Below are positions 7,126 through 16,954 of a stretch of DNA of 25,578 nucleotides, piece by piece. The translations under genes and the position numbers were made by a program. The notes under the pieces were generated by a model, which made no database searches, was not told where the DNA came from, and saw only the letters and a list, made by a program, of their open reading frames with translations. Every line of letters begins with the position of its first letter. The stretch's first letter is position 1. This stretch comes from Coptodactyla brooksi (Eukaryota; Arthropoda; Insecta; Coleoptera; Scarabaeidae): assembly GCA_033557675.1 (NCBI GenBank), contig JAWQRM010000252.1, positions 1-25,578 of the forward strand, given 5' to 3'.

Positions 7126-10063
7126 GAAAAAAAATTGTAAACTTGAGCGGTCGGTCGGAACTCACAAAAAACAGGCACTTGTTTGCTTTCATGACCAGCT
7201 GCAGGTAAACGGCTCATCAAGAGAAATTACGCTTTGCGTGTGACATCAAGAAATAAATGCTGATTGTAACGAGACCCTTTTCCATTTTTTCCGTGGGGTA
7301 GTTTCAGAAATATAAGCTTTCAAACACATGGCTCAATACTTTTGAATCCGATAATAGTAACGGATGTTACAAGTGATTATTTTCAGGGGGGTGTCTTATA
7401 ACATGCCTTTATAATATTACGTAATTTTTCCGTAAATAACTAACTCAGTAAATTTTTGTTAAACCAAGTAGTTTTGATTAAACCTCTAAACCTGGACTGT
7501 CCGAATATCCCGAATTAACCGAAATTGCTTTTGATTTACATATTTTAATTAGGTTGAAACCCTAAAATGAAATAAAAGTAAAAAATGATAAACCTAGGCA
7601 CATTCAGTTGCAAATTTCGTTAATTTACTTTATCTGCATTTTACTATTTAACTTTATTTGCTTTTATTCTTCGCAAGTCACTTGCATGATGGGATCATTA
7701 ACTCTTTATCAATACAACATGCTAATGATACAACCCACTTAGTGCCCACCTCTCAATATTGATTATATCTGCCAGACCCTTACTAGTAGTTGATCATATG
7801 ACTAAATATTACAGCAAAATACTAGTTTAATATTGAATGATACGAAAACCAACCTTTTGGGATTTAATAAACCACCTAAAATTTAATCAGACAATGTTCA
7901 CATAAAAAATAACGGGCAATCAATCCTAATAGGGAATTGGGAAGAATACTATCAGTGGAAAGTAATATCCGACGTATTTTGCAATTAAAATGAACTAAGC
8001 AAGCGTGATGTTTCATAATGCATACGTTATATAGTCACATTCTGCTAATTGGAGCCTCATTTTCATACTGCCAAAGCGAATTTTAAGATGCATTGCAGGT
8101 GGTCCCTATAGAGCACCCTGTCGTGATATATTTAGATAAATGGTGCAGATTTTGCCGCACATTAACGTATACGAAACGTTGCTCTGTTTCGTAAATCACA
8201 AAGATAAATTCGTTAGGAATACAGAGGTGTACTCTGGTATATGAACACCCTCTCTTTGAGAAAACACCAAAATGTTATAAAATAAAATACTGCAATAAAT
8301 ATCCCTCAAAGCATTAAACAACTGAATGCTAAAAAACCTTAAAAGAAACTGAGTGAAGAGAAGAAAACGCATATTCCTGGAGAAATTTGTGATCTCAAAA
8401 ATAAACCTTTATACTTACGATGACTTCGTCAGATGAAGAACTGATAGTTAAGAGTAATCCCGAGACAGTGAATTTACCAGCACTGCACCCACTGCCATTA
8501 CAAAAGCACCGGCTAATCACAAACTACCACGCAGAAAATTATTAAAACAAGTTGTAAAATAGGTTAAGAGGAAAGTTAGAGTTGAGGACACTTACGAACT
8601 GTTGAACGAGCTATTGTATTTCCTACATAAAGGTAGGCAACACTTTGGCAACATTTCTCTAAAATGAAATAAAATATATCATAAAATAATACCAAAACAC
8701 CACTTAATTTTTGTTATGTGGTGCACTACTCAAAAATAATGCTCTAAACTTTAATTCCTACTGAATTGTAGTATAACTACGTATCTTTAACAATTATACT
8801 TTACCATCTGTCACCAAACTTAAAGCGCAATAATTTCAAACTTCGTTTAATTCTTGTTACAAATGCAAGTGTTTAGTTTTGTTATTTTGTACCCTCATCT
8901 CATCACACCAGCAGTTGCCCACATTCAGTATAAAAGTAGTGAATTCCAACTATAATATTACGACAATACGTCTCATGTTACTAAACATAATATAATAAGG
9001 TCACCGTGTACTGCATTATCTGCTTCGTATGGTTTTTTGTCTACTAGTCCCTTGAAATGAATTCATTCTGACTAACTGGCAAGAACTTAATGAGAAAAGT
9101 TTGCGGTGGTGAAGCTCAGAGCGAAGTTGCGACAGGGTAAAGTGAAGTTTATACGACATGGTGACCAGTTCGTTCCTGTAGTTTAATAAACTTTGACAGT
9201 TGGTAGTTTTTTTTGCACTTTAATTTTATATAGCGTTTCCAGCTATTGTTTGATTAGATTAGCAGGATTAGAATTATAACACTAAACCATTTGAAATGAA
9301 TAACTCTAAAGCAATTTAATGTTTGATGTTCGTTTACTTGTTTATTTAATGAAGACTAAGTTATCAACAATAAAATAAAAGAAAAACAATATCGTGTATC
9401 AAAGGATTTTAGCTATCATTAACGTAATCACAATATAAAGTTTTAGGCTTGAAAAATAAGATAATTTTATTACCCGTTTTATCCCATATCCAATTCTAGG
9501 ACAGCTATTATGGGGACTGTTGTGTTAGCTTGTACATTATTCACTAATTATAACACAATCGCGATTGCTCACACGGATGAATTCTGCTAAACGACTAAAA
9601 TTAAATAGAATCAAATAATAATAAATTTTATTACCGAACATGCAAAACTCAACTACAGGGTAACGTTATACATTACACTCAAGTATAACTGAAACGAAAC
9701 AAAAATAGCTTACTAGTAAAGATCAGTGCCGTGTATCAAATTTCTACATCTTAGAAAAAACCAAATTAAATCTAGAAACGTGAAAAAGAATTTTTTGTAC
9801 AAACATTGGATCATCAATCAAACCATGTACAACTTTATATAAGTATAGCATTGCGGTCGTTCTTCGCTCCAAATATCTCAAAAAGCGCCGTTGCCATAAT
9901 TGAGCAATAATTCTACATATGAAAAATGATGTGTGATAAATAAAAATTAATGAATTATGGGAAAAATAACATTTTAAATGTAATAAACAAATAATAATAG
10001 TTATGAACGCATTTAATACATTGCAGATGTTATTCTCTTACTAACTACTTTTTTTGTCAACAG
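7126..10063. other. No gene seen: 3' part of the 7.9-kb intron
   Basis: AT-rich sequence of about 2.9 kb. I found no recognisable domain, TIR pair or long tandem repeat. A 41-codon frame at 8420-8545 (+) beginning MTSSDEELIV is noted under rejected items. The last bases hold the polypyrimidine tract of the acceptor. Confidence 0.5.
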
Positions 10064-10161
10064 GGAGGAAAGCGAGTCTGTTCTTCAGTTAAAAGGTCTC
10101 ACACCGACTGGTGCTCTACCTCTTGGCGCTCTATCAGGTGGAAAGACGAGTCTTAAGAACG
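10064..10161 (+). CDS. CanA: Calcineurin A catalytic subunit, internal exon (linker after calmodulin-binding helix)
   Basis: This 98-bp exon follows a polypyrimidine tract and CAACAG acceptor. Its first G completes the Arg codon left by the exon at 2080-2164. It reads EESESVLQLKGLTPTG then ALPLGALSGGKTSLKN and leaves one G before a GTTAGT donor. This is the conserved linker between the calmodulin-binding helix and the autoinhibitory domain; the ALPLGALSGGK wording is arthropod-like (the human protein has MLPSGVLSGGK). The codon split G|CT gives Ala when joined to the exon at 13129. In vertebrate genes a small alternative cassette (ATVEAIEADE) lies at this same junction; here the two exons join in frame without it, giving the short form. 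Confidence 0.95.
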
Positions 10162-10640
10162 GTTAGTATGCGTTTTTAACTTGATATCCTTACCAAACCA
10201 TAAACCATCATAGTCATCCTTACCAAAAATGTAAAGCAGGTCCAATTACCCCTTTCATTGCTATTTATCATCAGCGACGATTTGCCTATATTTTCGCTCA
10301 GTAACATATATTTGCGAAACCACTTAATATCATTTAACGCCTTTATAGGTTATTTTTGCCTCTTGTGATGTAAAAATCACTTGTAATGTCGCAATAAGAA
10401 GTCAGCTTTTTTGACCTACATAGTACAGTACTATTCACATCCAAGTTTTTTTATCAACCCTTACATTAACAAAACAATTAAGTAATAAAATAGAATTTTT
10501 CTTATTTTTTTGTGATAAAGTTAAATTGGATCACAATTGTCACAATTTTCTGTTGGCATTGGCATACGTCGTATTGGATGCTTACTTTATTGTTGGCTGT
10601 TGAAAAGGTTACATGTATTTTGATGTGCTTGGTGATTCCT
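10162..10640. other. No gene seen: intron sequence
   Basis: Follows the GTTAGT donor. It may hold the decayed C-terminal third of the adjacent piggyBac-type transposase on the - strand, but no motif is clear enough to call. Confidence 0.45.
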
Positions 10641-11915
10641 TTACGGACAGAAAAAAATTAATAAAGAATTTGCCTTATATTTTGCTATAAGAATGAAATA
10701 AATTGCAGCACCGTATTGGAAATGGTGAATGTTGCTTTTGGTGGTCTTCTTGGGCATGAGCCAAATGATAGAATGATATATCATTTGCTCTGAAAAGCAA
10801 ACTTTGTTCCGAAATTGCTGAATTGCCACCAAAAGCAGTGTTGAATGATCATTGCTCAGGAGATTTAGAACTGCTCAAACTAGTCACGGATATGACTTCG
10901 AAACTAAGGTCCAATCTTCCCAAAGGAAGCTTCCTGAAAAATGAAAATTTCGCGTATTTTTGTATGAAACATGAACAACAGAGTTTACAAGATTTGTCTT
11001 TACTATATAATTGTTTGTTCTAATAATTGTTTCAATTGGTTGGTATGTTTCGTATCGTGGTGCTGATGGTTGTATATTTTGCCAAAAACGGAATAATCAT
11101 CTCGTCAATGCACATCTCTTTAGGATGATCTTGTTTACGGTACCTTTATAAAATGCAGTCAAATAAAAATTTAACTTTTTAGATCTTTTCTTTTTTCGGT
11201 TCTGGGGTTACCTCAAAATCATGTACACACTTTACTTGCATTCTGATTGCATAAAATTTGCTGCGAATCACAGCAGAAGCAATTACTGGGACTCCCCATT
11301 TTTCAGACCAGTATATATTTGTTTGGGTACATTGCAGCGCTGACACGATCGTAACAATATCCAGGTAAACTTTAAATTCTTTCATAGTTAATCAGAGTGT
11401 TTTACCTTTCAATAATACTATTGCCCTCTCTGTGCAGTCCACAACTGTCGAAAGTAGATTGTCATCAAAATATTGGTCATAAAAGGGGCACCATTCCCAG
11501 TCCGTGGTGTCTTTGTAAATATGAGCTGGCTGCATTTTGTCTTTCTTCAGGTTGAAAAACGTTTTCTGACCAATGATCTTCCTTATCATTATTACTGCCC
11601 TGCCCCCTAAGTTTTTAACCCTTTTCGATGGCTATGATCGCCCTCTAACTCTACTTCTCCCACATCCAAGGCCTCGCAATATTCCCCCCTCATTCATACT
11701 CATAATCGAGATGATTGCTAGGGAATTCTCAGAAAGTACCAGCAATGCCACCGTAACATCTAGTACATTTTCTTCTTCTTCTGAACCCTAAGTGTTGTCA
11801 GGTTCAGCGTCAACACTATAACTAAGTTCTGGCGGGAGGCATGCCGGATCTTCACCGGAATTGTCACTCGAATATTTTAATTCAGACTCGTTTAAGACTT
11901 CTGCTATTTCTCAAT
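10641..11915 (-). pseudogene. piggyBac-type (DDE_Tnp_1_7) transposase, degenerate
   Basis: PiggyBac transposases cut and paste at TTAA. On the - strand, in order: an acidic N-terminus (EIAEVLNESELKYSSDNSGE, then PPELSYSVDAEPDNT, stop, GSEEEE; about 11910-11760); FFNLKKDKMQPAHIYKDTTD and FDDNLLSTVVDCTERA (11589-11392), matching the FFD..L...IV..TN block; an in-frame TGA; then MKEFKVYLDIVTIVSALQCT and NIYWSEKWGVPVIASAVIRS (11385-11179), matching the diagnostic K.YLGI......P....YWS.....P.IA..M.R..F. Farther on (10832-10641) VCFSEQMI corresponds to the catalytic DEQ[ML] box with Asp replaced by Ser, followed by LMPKKTTKSN like the MPKKPxKWG motif. I could not locate TTAA-flanked ends. The copy is clearly dead. 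Confidence 0.7.
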
Positions 11916-12053
11916 GCACAAGCCCCTAATTAAAACCACAAATACATGTAAATAGAACAGTGTTCTATAGATAGGATATGGGCTGTCAATAGCATCAAAT
12001 TATTAGCTGGCGAATGATATCCTGTATGAAGGACAACCTGTTATATACAGAGG

Positions 12054-12103
12054 TTTGGCAGGTCAGATGTATATAACCTATTATATATATCTAACCTGCC
12101 AAA
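12054..12103. repeat. 50-bp near-perfect inverted repeat (24-bp arms, 2-bp spacer)
   Basis: TTTGGCAGGTCAGATGTATA pairs with TATATATCTAACCTGCCAAA. The right arm encodes LYISNLPN at the start of the Jockey-like RT reading; the left arm encodes the same motif (LYTSDLPN) on the opposite strand. It therefore marks a junction where part of the LINE is present in inverted orientation. Confidence 0.7.
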
Positions 12104-12705
12104 TACAACATCCACTACCATAACTACCATAGCCTCAGATCTTTTACAAGCTAATCTTAACAGAATCCAAAGCTGGATCAAATAGTGAAAGATACAAGCT
12201 AATGAAATCAAAATGAAACATGTTACGATTAGAGTCTGACAACAAACATGTTGTTCACTGGTAAGCCTGAACAACAAGCAGATACCTTAGTCTGAATGAG
12301 TAAGATATATAGGAGTGCAATTGGATCGGTGTTTGGGCAGTTACATATGGGCAAAACATAAACCATTAAATGTAAAACTTAACAAAATATACTGGTTTAT
12401 AAGGGCCAAATCGAAACTTTTAGAAAATAAAATCTTCATTTACAAGTGAAGCTTGCAGCCCATATTGTATAGATAGCGTCCAAATCTAATATTGAAATTC
12501 TAGCAAGGTTTTAGTGAAGGTTTTGTGCGACCATGTAAATTGTATGCTAATGTGACCGAGTACGCTAACCATGCGACTGAGTACGCTAATAGACTCAGTA
12601 TTCATCCAAATCCATTGACAGTGAAACTAAATTCTGTTAAATCAGCGAAATGGGGACTTAAAAGGTCCAAACCAAGTGATTTGACAATTAGATTTACTTA
12701 AGTAC
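12080..12705 (+). pseudogene. Jockey-like LINE reverse transcriptase, C-terminal part, degenerate
   Basis: The + strand reads, across stops, LYISNLPN, then DLLQANLNRIQSWIK, KIQANEIKMKHVTIRV, SLVSLNNKQIP, VRYIGVQLDRCLGSYIWAKH, KLNKIYWFIRAKSKLLENKI, FIYKXSLQPILY, SNIEILARF, and finally NRLSIHPNPLTVKLN, then LKRSKPSDLTIRF. This follows the end of a Jockey-clade ORF2 motif by motif: LN.W...W.I..N..K...V, then KYLG..LD..L.W..H, then L......S.L....K...YK...P...Y, and RL..HPN at the close. The ADD box lies upstream of the retained part and is missing. At least six in-frame stops show long decay. 5' truncation is the normal fate of LINE copies. Confidence 0.7.
12552..12591. repeat. Two 20-bp tandem copies within the LINE tail
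   Basis: GTGACCGAGTACGCTAACCA is followed directly by TGCGACTGAGTACGCTAATA; the words TGTATGCTAATG just upstream look like a partial third copy. Confidence 0.6.
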
Positions 12706-13128
12706 ATATTTGATTTGAATCTTTATATATAGTTCTATATATATATCTTTAATTTTAATATAATTTTATAATTATTGGAATGCTAGTGTGAACCATTGGA
12801 TGATCACTCACATAGTTATAATATTTACTTATTAATATTTACATAGTCAGATTGAACATAAATGTGGAAGTAGAAAAGTAATTATTTTCCCAAACTAACA
12901 TGTTGAAGACTAGTAAAATACCAAACAATGCTAATTAAAGTAGTCTTTGTTATTACAATTGAAGCACTTAAAATTTTGTAATTCCAGAACTTCCACTTGT
13001 TATTGATCAGCGAATGCAACTTGTTAGTCTTTTACAAGCTACTTATTGTATTGACATTTGAGTAATCTATTATTTTTTCTAAACAATAATACATTTTTCA
13101 ATTCTTATGCTTGTTTCACAATTTCTAG

Positions 13129-13292
13129 CTTTGCAAGGTTTCTCGCCAAATCACAAGATAACGAGTTTTGCGGAGGCAAAAGGACTAGATGCCATCAACG
13201 AGCGCATGCCGCCAAGGAAGGATGCTCCACCCTCTCCTGCGGATGAGCCACCCCAAGATCACAATCACACCCAATCCAATGCGCACTCGTGA
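13129..13292 (+). CDS. CanA: Calcineurin A catalytic subunit, terminal coding exon (autoinhibitory domain and C-terminus)
   Basis: The exon begins after a TTTCTAG acceptor and its CT completes an Ala codon. It reads LQGFSPNHKITSFAEAKG, then LDAINERMPPRKDAPPSPAD, then a short Pro/His/Asn-rich tail ending in NAHS and TGA at 13290-13292. ITSF.EAKGLD.INERMPPR is the autoinhibitory segment that occupies the phosphatase active site when calmodulin is absent. The start was set by splice phase; the ATG at 13107 lies in the intron and is not a start. The tail is shorter than in mammals but typical in style for insects. The 3' UTR must follow, but I could not fix its end: several AATAAA-like hexamers occur in this AT-rich flank and none is clearly favoured. 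Confidence 0.95.
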
Positions 13293-13700
13293 GCGACACC
13301 TACATAGTGCATCACATTTATCCACGCGCAAGTATGTATGTACTAGGCATACACGAGGAACACACAACTGTGGATAATAATTTGAATATAATATCTCATA
13401 ATTTACTTTTAATTTTTTTATTTAGACACTAAAGTTTAAAATGTTTCTACTGAACATAGAACCAGATGTTCTATGTTTTATAACACCCCTAGTTAAAAGC
13501 GGTCATAAATAAGGAAATATTTATGTATGTCTTAATTTGAATCAGTCTATTAGAAACATCATCATGACAACTGTTAGAAATCAACTATTAAACAAATATG
13601 AATGGATATGTTTCGATTTAAGAATTTGAGCAATAATATATAGTTTTGACTCGCAAGTGCATAAACCATCGTTAGATTTCTTACAGCAAATTCATTGTTT
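13293..13700. other. Probable calcineurin A 3' UTR and flank; nothing else seen
   Basis: Directly follows the stop codon. AT-rich, with no recognisable domain. The true poly(A) site cannot be fixed from sequence alone. Confidence 0.45.
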
Positions 13701-13709
13701 CTATTTATA

Positions 13710-14935
13710 CTAGTATACATGAATTGTCAAAATCAAGAAATGTACACACAAGGTCAATTCGACATCTGACTGCACTCGTACAGGTAAAGCCTTAGGGCAC
13801 CTCAAAGGGTAAATACCCATTTAGTAAAACAAATGCGAGTTTCCATGAAATCTAGTAAGAGCTGACTACCGGTGGTACAAAACATATATTACAAGCTATA
13901 CAATGCAGTTTGAGACCACAATTTTCAAATAAATACCTATCGTAATATCCCCCATCATTAACTCGGCAATTGCAATCCCCTCCAACAATCTGCATTGCAT
14001 CTGGAAACTTTATCAAAGAGATAACATGTCATCAAAGAGACTACAAAAACTATCAAGCACAATCCATAGATTCTTATCTGGGCTAAAGTGCATCAAGTAT
14101 TAATGTTGTAACATCATTAGCAATTCTAATATGTACAACCAATTCCAAATCGGACACATCCAGCATATCTAATGATTGAAAAATATCATTTTTAACAAAC
14201 ACCAATGTCAGGGAACCAGATCTCATTTAAGTACAGAACAACAACGCCCTCCAAAGAATCAAAAATTCAGCTGCTCTTTTGCCGTTCTGAACATTCTAGA
14301 AGACAATACTTAATATATAAAGGGCGGAGACACACCCACTTAACAGTGACTGGGCCTCCTCCTCATCTTTCGATGGGATAATTTCTATTGTCGCTTGACA
14401 TCCTCAAGAGAAGGCCAAACAGCGACTCTCCTCTCCAGCCAAACCAAATTTGCAGATTTATGATCCCATCGAAACCCTACAACATTCATCAGAAGTTTTG
14501 AAAACCCATCCCACTCCTCTTGCCTTCATTTTTCAGTTTGCGCTTTCTCGGTCAATCTAGAACCCTTCTTTAAAAAATATCTATATCATATGATTTGTGT
14601 TTTCTGATCGACAGTTGCAATTTTTGCGACAATAAATGTATTATTGCCTTTCCCAAGATATTGTGCTATTTAGGAATCAAGTTAAGGAATCACTTTTCAA
14701 ATCAAGCGTGTACAGAAGTTCGACCTCATATCTGATATTGGGTTTAGGAGAAAATTACAATCCATTAATTACTATATTTGCATGCTTTGAATCTCTTGAA
14801 TTTACATTTTACATCCTTTTTCTCAATTACAGACTTAACTTCTTCCAGCTCAAATTTTAATTCACCACTTTCCTGAGCCTATGTAGATCTCTTTAATGCG
14901 TCAGCATCATCACTGATTTTCAATAAAAGTGGCAT
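13710..14935 (-). pseudogene. LINE fragment: AP-type endonuclease domain and probable ORF1/linker, degenerate
   Basis: On the - strand about 14230-14110 reads SGSLTLVFVKNDIFQSLDML then DVSDLELVVHIRI, matching the GG..I.V......... DLE...V strands of apurinic-type LINE endonucleases. VGGDCNCRV (13983-13969 core) is the catalytic GGDFN motif with Phe changed to Cys. Further on LAFVLLNGYLP, GFTCTSAV and RIDLVCTFLDF match the LLNG...P.TF.S..G.S.IDLV end of the domain. Upstream, 14930-14760 has a charged, coiled-coil-like run (ELKFELEEVKSVIEKK), and 14550-14400 has an open stretch (WDGFSKLLMNVVGFRWDHKS, then ANLVWLERRVAVWPSLEDVK) of unknown identity. The endonuclease nicks target DNA for reverse transcription. 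Several stops and frameshifts; no RT follows. Confidence 0.6.
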
Positions 14936-15159
14936 ATGATCATTGGGTTTATCTGCAGCTTGATTCCCTGAAGACTAATTTAATAATTATATTGAAGTCT
15001 TCTACATTTTATGCGCTAGTGACAATTTTATACGCTATCAGATTTGTGTCTGGAGCTGTGGAATATTTTACAATTTCTGGCGAAAAACTTCTACCAACTT
15101 GTGTTAATGGCAGATAATTTAATGTCATACAATGAATGTTTAATAGACAATTGTATACA

Positions 15160-15342
15160 TTATACATCTTCCAACTTCCACTGACGATTAAAATTGATTA
15201 AATTTCCAAATTTTCCGTTAGTCCTATAAACAAACTTATAACATAATACAATACACTTCGAAAGCCAAATACCTTGATCTAATAGCTGTAAAATAGCCGT
15301 GGCGTTTGAAGGTAAAAAAATCACTTTTATATTTGGATGCAA
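15160..15342 (-). pseudogene. Tigger/pogo-type transposase scrap
   Basis: The - strand opens with HPNIKVIFLPSNATAILQLL then DQGIWLSKCIVLCYKFVY. This matches the N[VI][KE]V.FLPPNTTS.[IL]QP.DQGVI...K..Y block around the third catalytic Asp of Tigger transposases (DQG retained). A just-upstream APGSF in another frame may be the NAPGHP motif. Only about 60 residues of a usual 450-500 remain. It differs from the pogo-like gene at 18329-20243, so it is a separate family member. Confidence 0.65.
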
Positions 15343-15539
15343 TTTTAAAAACTATTTGCAAAAGAGCCTGGGGCTTTGACTGTTAAGATAAGAACTTTAG
15401 CATTCTTTTGCTTTTTATAATATAATGCCTAAAATAATAATTTTCTACCTCCAGAATAATGTAATTTTTGATCTATTAGCAAAAAAATTTTGTGATTATC
15501 CAGGCCTTTTCATTAGCTCTCTATAATGCTGGTACATGA

Positions 15540-16448
15540 TCCTTATTTTTTCTTCTATTAGCTTACGGTTTTCCGTCATGGTTGTATCACTGCCTCATTC
15601 AACGTTCTTATGGACCTTTCCCTTTTTCTACTACCTTCAGACACTGCCTACACTATTCTTCTAACCACTTTTTCTCTATTCATCCAATACAAGTGTCCTA
15701 GCCGCTGTAATCTTCTTTCCCTGTTTTCTACTATCCTCAGGCACTGCTCACACTATTCTCTTCACTTGTTATTCTCAATCCATATGGTGTAGCTATCCTA
15801 GCCCTTGTAATTTTCTTGTTCTGATCTCTGTCCTTATAAACAGTTTTCCATACAATTTGTATGCTCTCCCATTCGTGCATCTTTCCCAGCTTTCCTCAAT
15901 TTTCCGTACTCCACATATTCTGAACAGTAGTTCTCTTTCCCAGGCTTCAATTTTCTCCTTCATTTTCTTATTCAGCACCCGTGTTTCGCAACTGTAGTAA
16001 TAGTAAGTCTAGTCTAGTAATAGTAAGGTTGATCTTATTATTGTTTTGTATACATTTCTATGTAAAGCTCTTGCACATCTATTACTTTTTGCTGGCCTCA
16101 AAAATATTTCACTCCTCTTCACATTTACTGCTTACTAGTATTCCTAAATACATGTAGTTATCGGTTTCTCCAATTGCTGCTTTTTTATTGTACATGTATG
16201 TCTTGAACTTGGCTTGAGTCTTTTTCTGCTTGTTCTCTAACCGCATATATTGGGCCTTTTCTTCATTAATTTTCAAACCCGTTTATGCCGTTGTATCCAC
16301 GAGTCTTTCCATAATGGTCGTCAGCTGTGCCCTGTTTCTTGCTACCAGCATAATGTAGTCTGCGTAAACTAAATATTAGTGGCTTCTGTGCAGCAATGTT
16401 CCACTTCTGTTGATATTGCTGGTTCTTATAATTTCTTCGAGTGCTAGG
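15540..16448 (-). pseudogene. LINE reverse transcriptase, palm-to-C-terminus, degenerate (YADY for YADD)
   Basis: On the - strand: LALEEIIRTSNINRSGTLLH, RSH, stop, YLVYADYIMLVARNRAQLTT (about 16370-16310), IMERLVDTTA, stop, TGLKINEEKAQYMRLENKQK, YMYNKKAAIGETDNYMYLGI, then AWERELLFRICGVRKIEESW, RCTNGRAYKLYGKLFIRTEI and a final LQRLGHLYWMNREKVV. This follows the non-LTR RT order: F/YADD, GL.IN..K....., YLG, then the C-terminal ER..LR.I.G......W..R.N..LY.LY......I...RL.WLGH..RM. The second catalytic Asp of YADD is Tyr here, so the enzyme is dead as well as frame-broken. The 5' end stops abruptly at about 16448, consistent with a 5' truncation. The clade is not certain. Confidence 0.75.
15621..15820. 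repeat. 100-bp imperfect tandem duplication inside the LINE tail
   Basis: CTACCTTCAGACACTGCC (15631) recurs as CTATCCTCAGGCACTGCT (15731), and CTAGCCGCTGTAATCTTC (15698) recurs as CTAGCCCTTGTAATTTTC (15798), both exactly 100 bp apart. On the - strand both copies encode variants of the LINE end motif (LQ.LG), so the duplication repeats the C-terminal RL.WLGH region. Confidence 0.65.
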
Positions 16449-16474
16449 TACTAGGTTGAAATCGTTTGTTTCTG

Positions 16475-16525
16475 GTCAGCCCCGACGATGCTGACATCGT
16501 CAGCGAAATGTGCGTTGAGCAGTAA
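16475..16525 (+). ncRNA. Hammerhead-ribozyme-like motif (degenerate)
   Basis: Reads CCGACGA (16482-16488; consensus CUGANGA with U4 changed to C), T, stem II GCTGAC-ATC-GTCAGC (16490-16504, perfect), GAAA (16505-16508, consensus), TGTGC, GTT (16514-16516, a valid NUH triplet), then GAGCAG. The layout matches the copies at 2943-3146 and 1164-1263. Stem II differs from GCTAAC/GTTAGC by a compensatory A-U to G-C change. It lies immediately beyond the 5' break of the LINE at 16448. Stem I is poor in this copy. An alternative hairpin GACGATG/CATCGTC competes. Confidence 0.4.
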
Positions 16526-16842
16526 ATTTGGTTAAGAGGTAACATTGATTTATTAGGTTGAATAGCAATATGGAAGGTAGATCGCTTTGTCGTAGTCCTT
16601 TTGCTACGACGGAATTCGTAGTTTTGTTCAGTGATTTCTACCATTTTTATCAGTTTATTTGATATTGCGAATTTTGTCTCCTACAGGTAAATAATTTAAA
16701 TTAATATAATGAATTAATTTTCTCTTTTAAAAGTAAAAAACAAGCATTACTTATTTATTTTCGTCTAAGACATTGTCGCTAGAGAGATTTTTACTCGTGT
16801 ATATTGCACACTGTAGTTTTAAAAATTGTACTACATACTTAC
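16526..16842. other. No gene seen: between the hammerhead-like motif and the mariner
   Basis: AT-rich; a short open frame at 16444-16644 (-) has no recognisable content. Confidence 0.45.
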
Positions 16843-16844
16843 TA

Positions 16845-16870
16845 GGTGTATAAGCTTAAATCCGCTGTTT
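16845..16870. repeat. mariner left TIR
   Basis: 26 bp, 25 identical with the right TIR at 17983-18008; preceded by TA at 16843-16844. Confidence 0.88.
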
Positions 16871-16954
16871 TTTAGTCATAAAAATACGTTTTTTTTTATA
16901 GTAAGTAAAAACAAATTTATTCAAAGTAATTCCCCTTGCTAGCTATACATTTTT

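Larger units (their letters stand above)
2165..10063 (+). other. Calcineurin A intron, 7,899 bp
   Basis: The intron is bounded by GTAAGT at 2165 and CAACAG ending at 10063, and both flanking exons agree in phase. It carries a large inverted repeat, a mini-mariner, an unassigned coding-like patch and a DDE_3-type transposon, all listed separately. About 3 kb at its 3' end is unassigned. Confidence 0.92.
10162..13128 (+). other. Calcineurin A intron, 2,967 bp
   Basis: The intron is bounded by GTTAGT at 10162 and TTTCTAG ending at 13128. It contains a decayed piggyBac-type transposase on the - strand and a LINE reverse transcriptase tail on the + strand. I looked for a 30-nt cassette exon equivalent to the vertebrate ATVEAIEADE exon and did not find one by eye. 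Confidence 0.92.

Noticed and set aside
8420..8545. 41-codon + strand frame starting MTSSDEELIV, followed in another frame by RVEDTYELLNELLYFLHKG
   Set aside because: The start resembles acidic N-termini of some Harbinger-type proteins, but no further domain, TIR or target duplication was found; too short to call.
13107..13292. Separate small ORF starting at the ATG at 13107
   Set aside because: The first seven codons lie in the intron before the TTTCTAG acceptor; the rest is the calcineurin A terminal exon.
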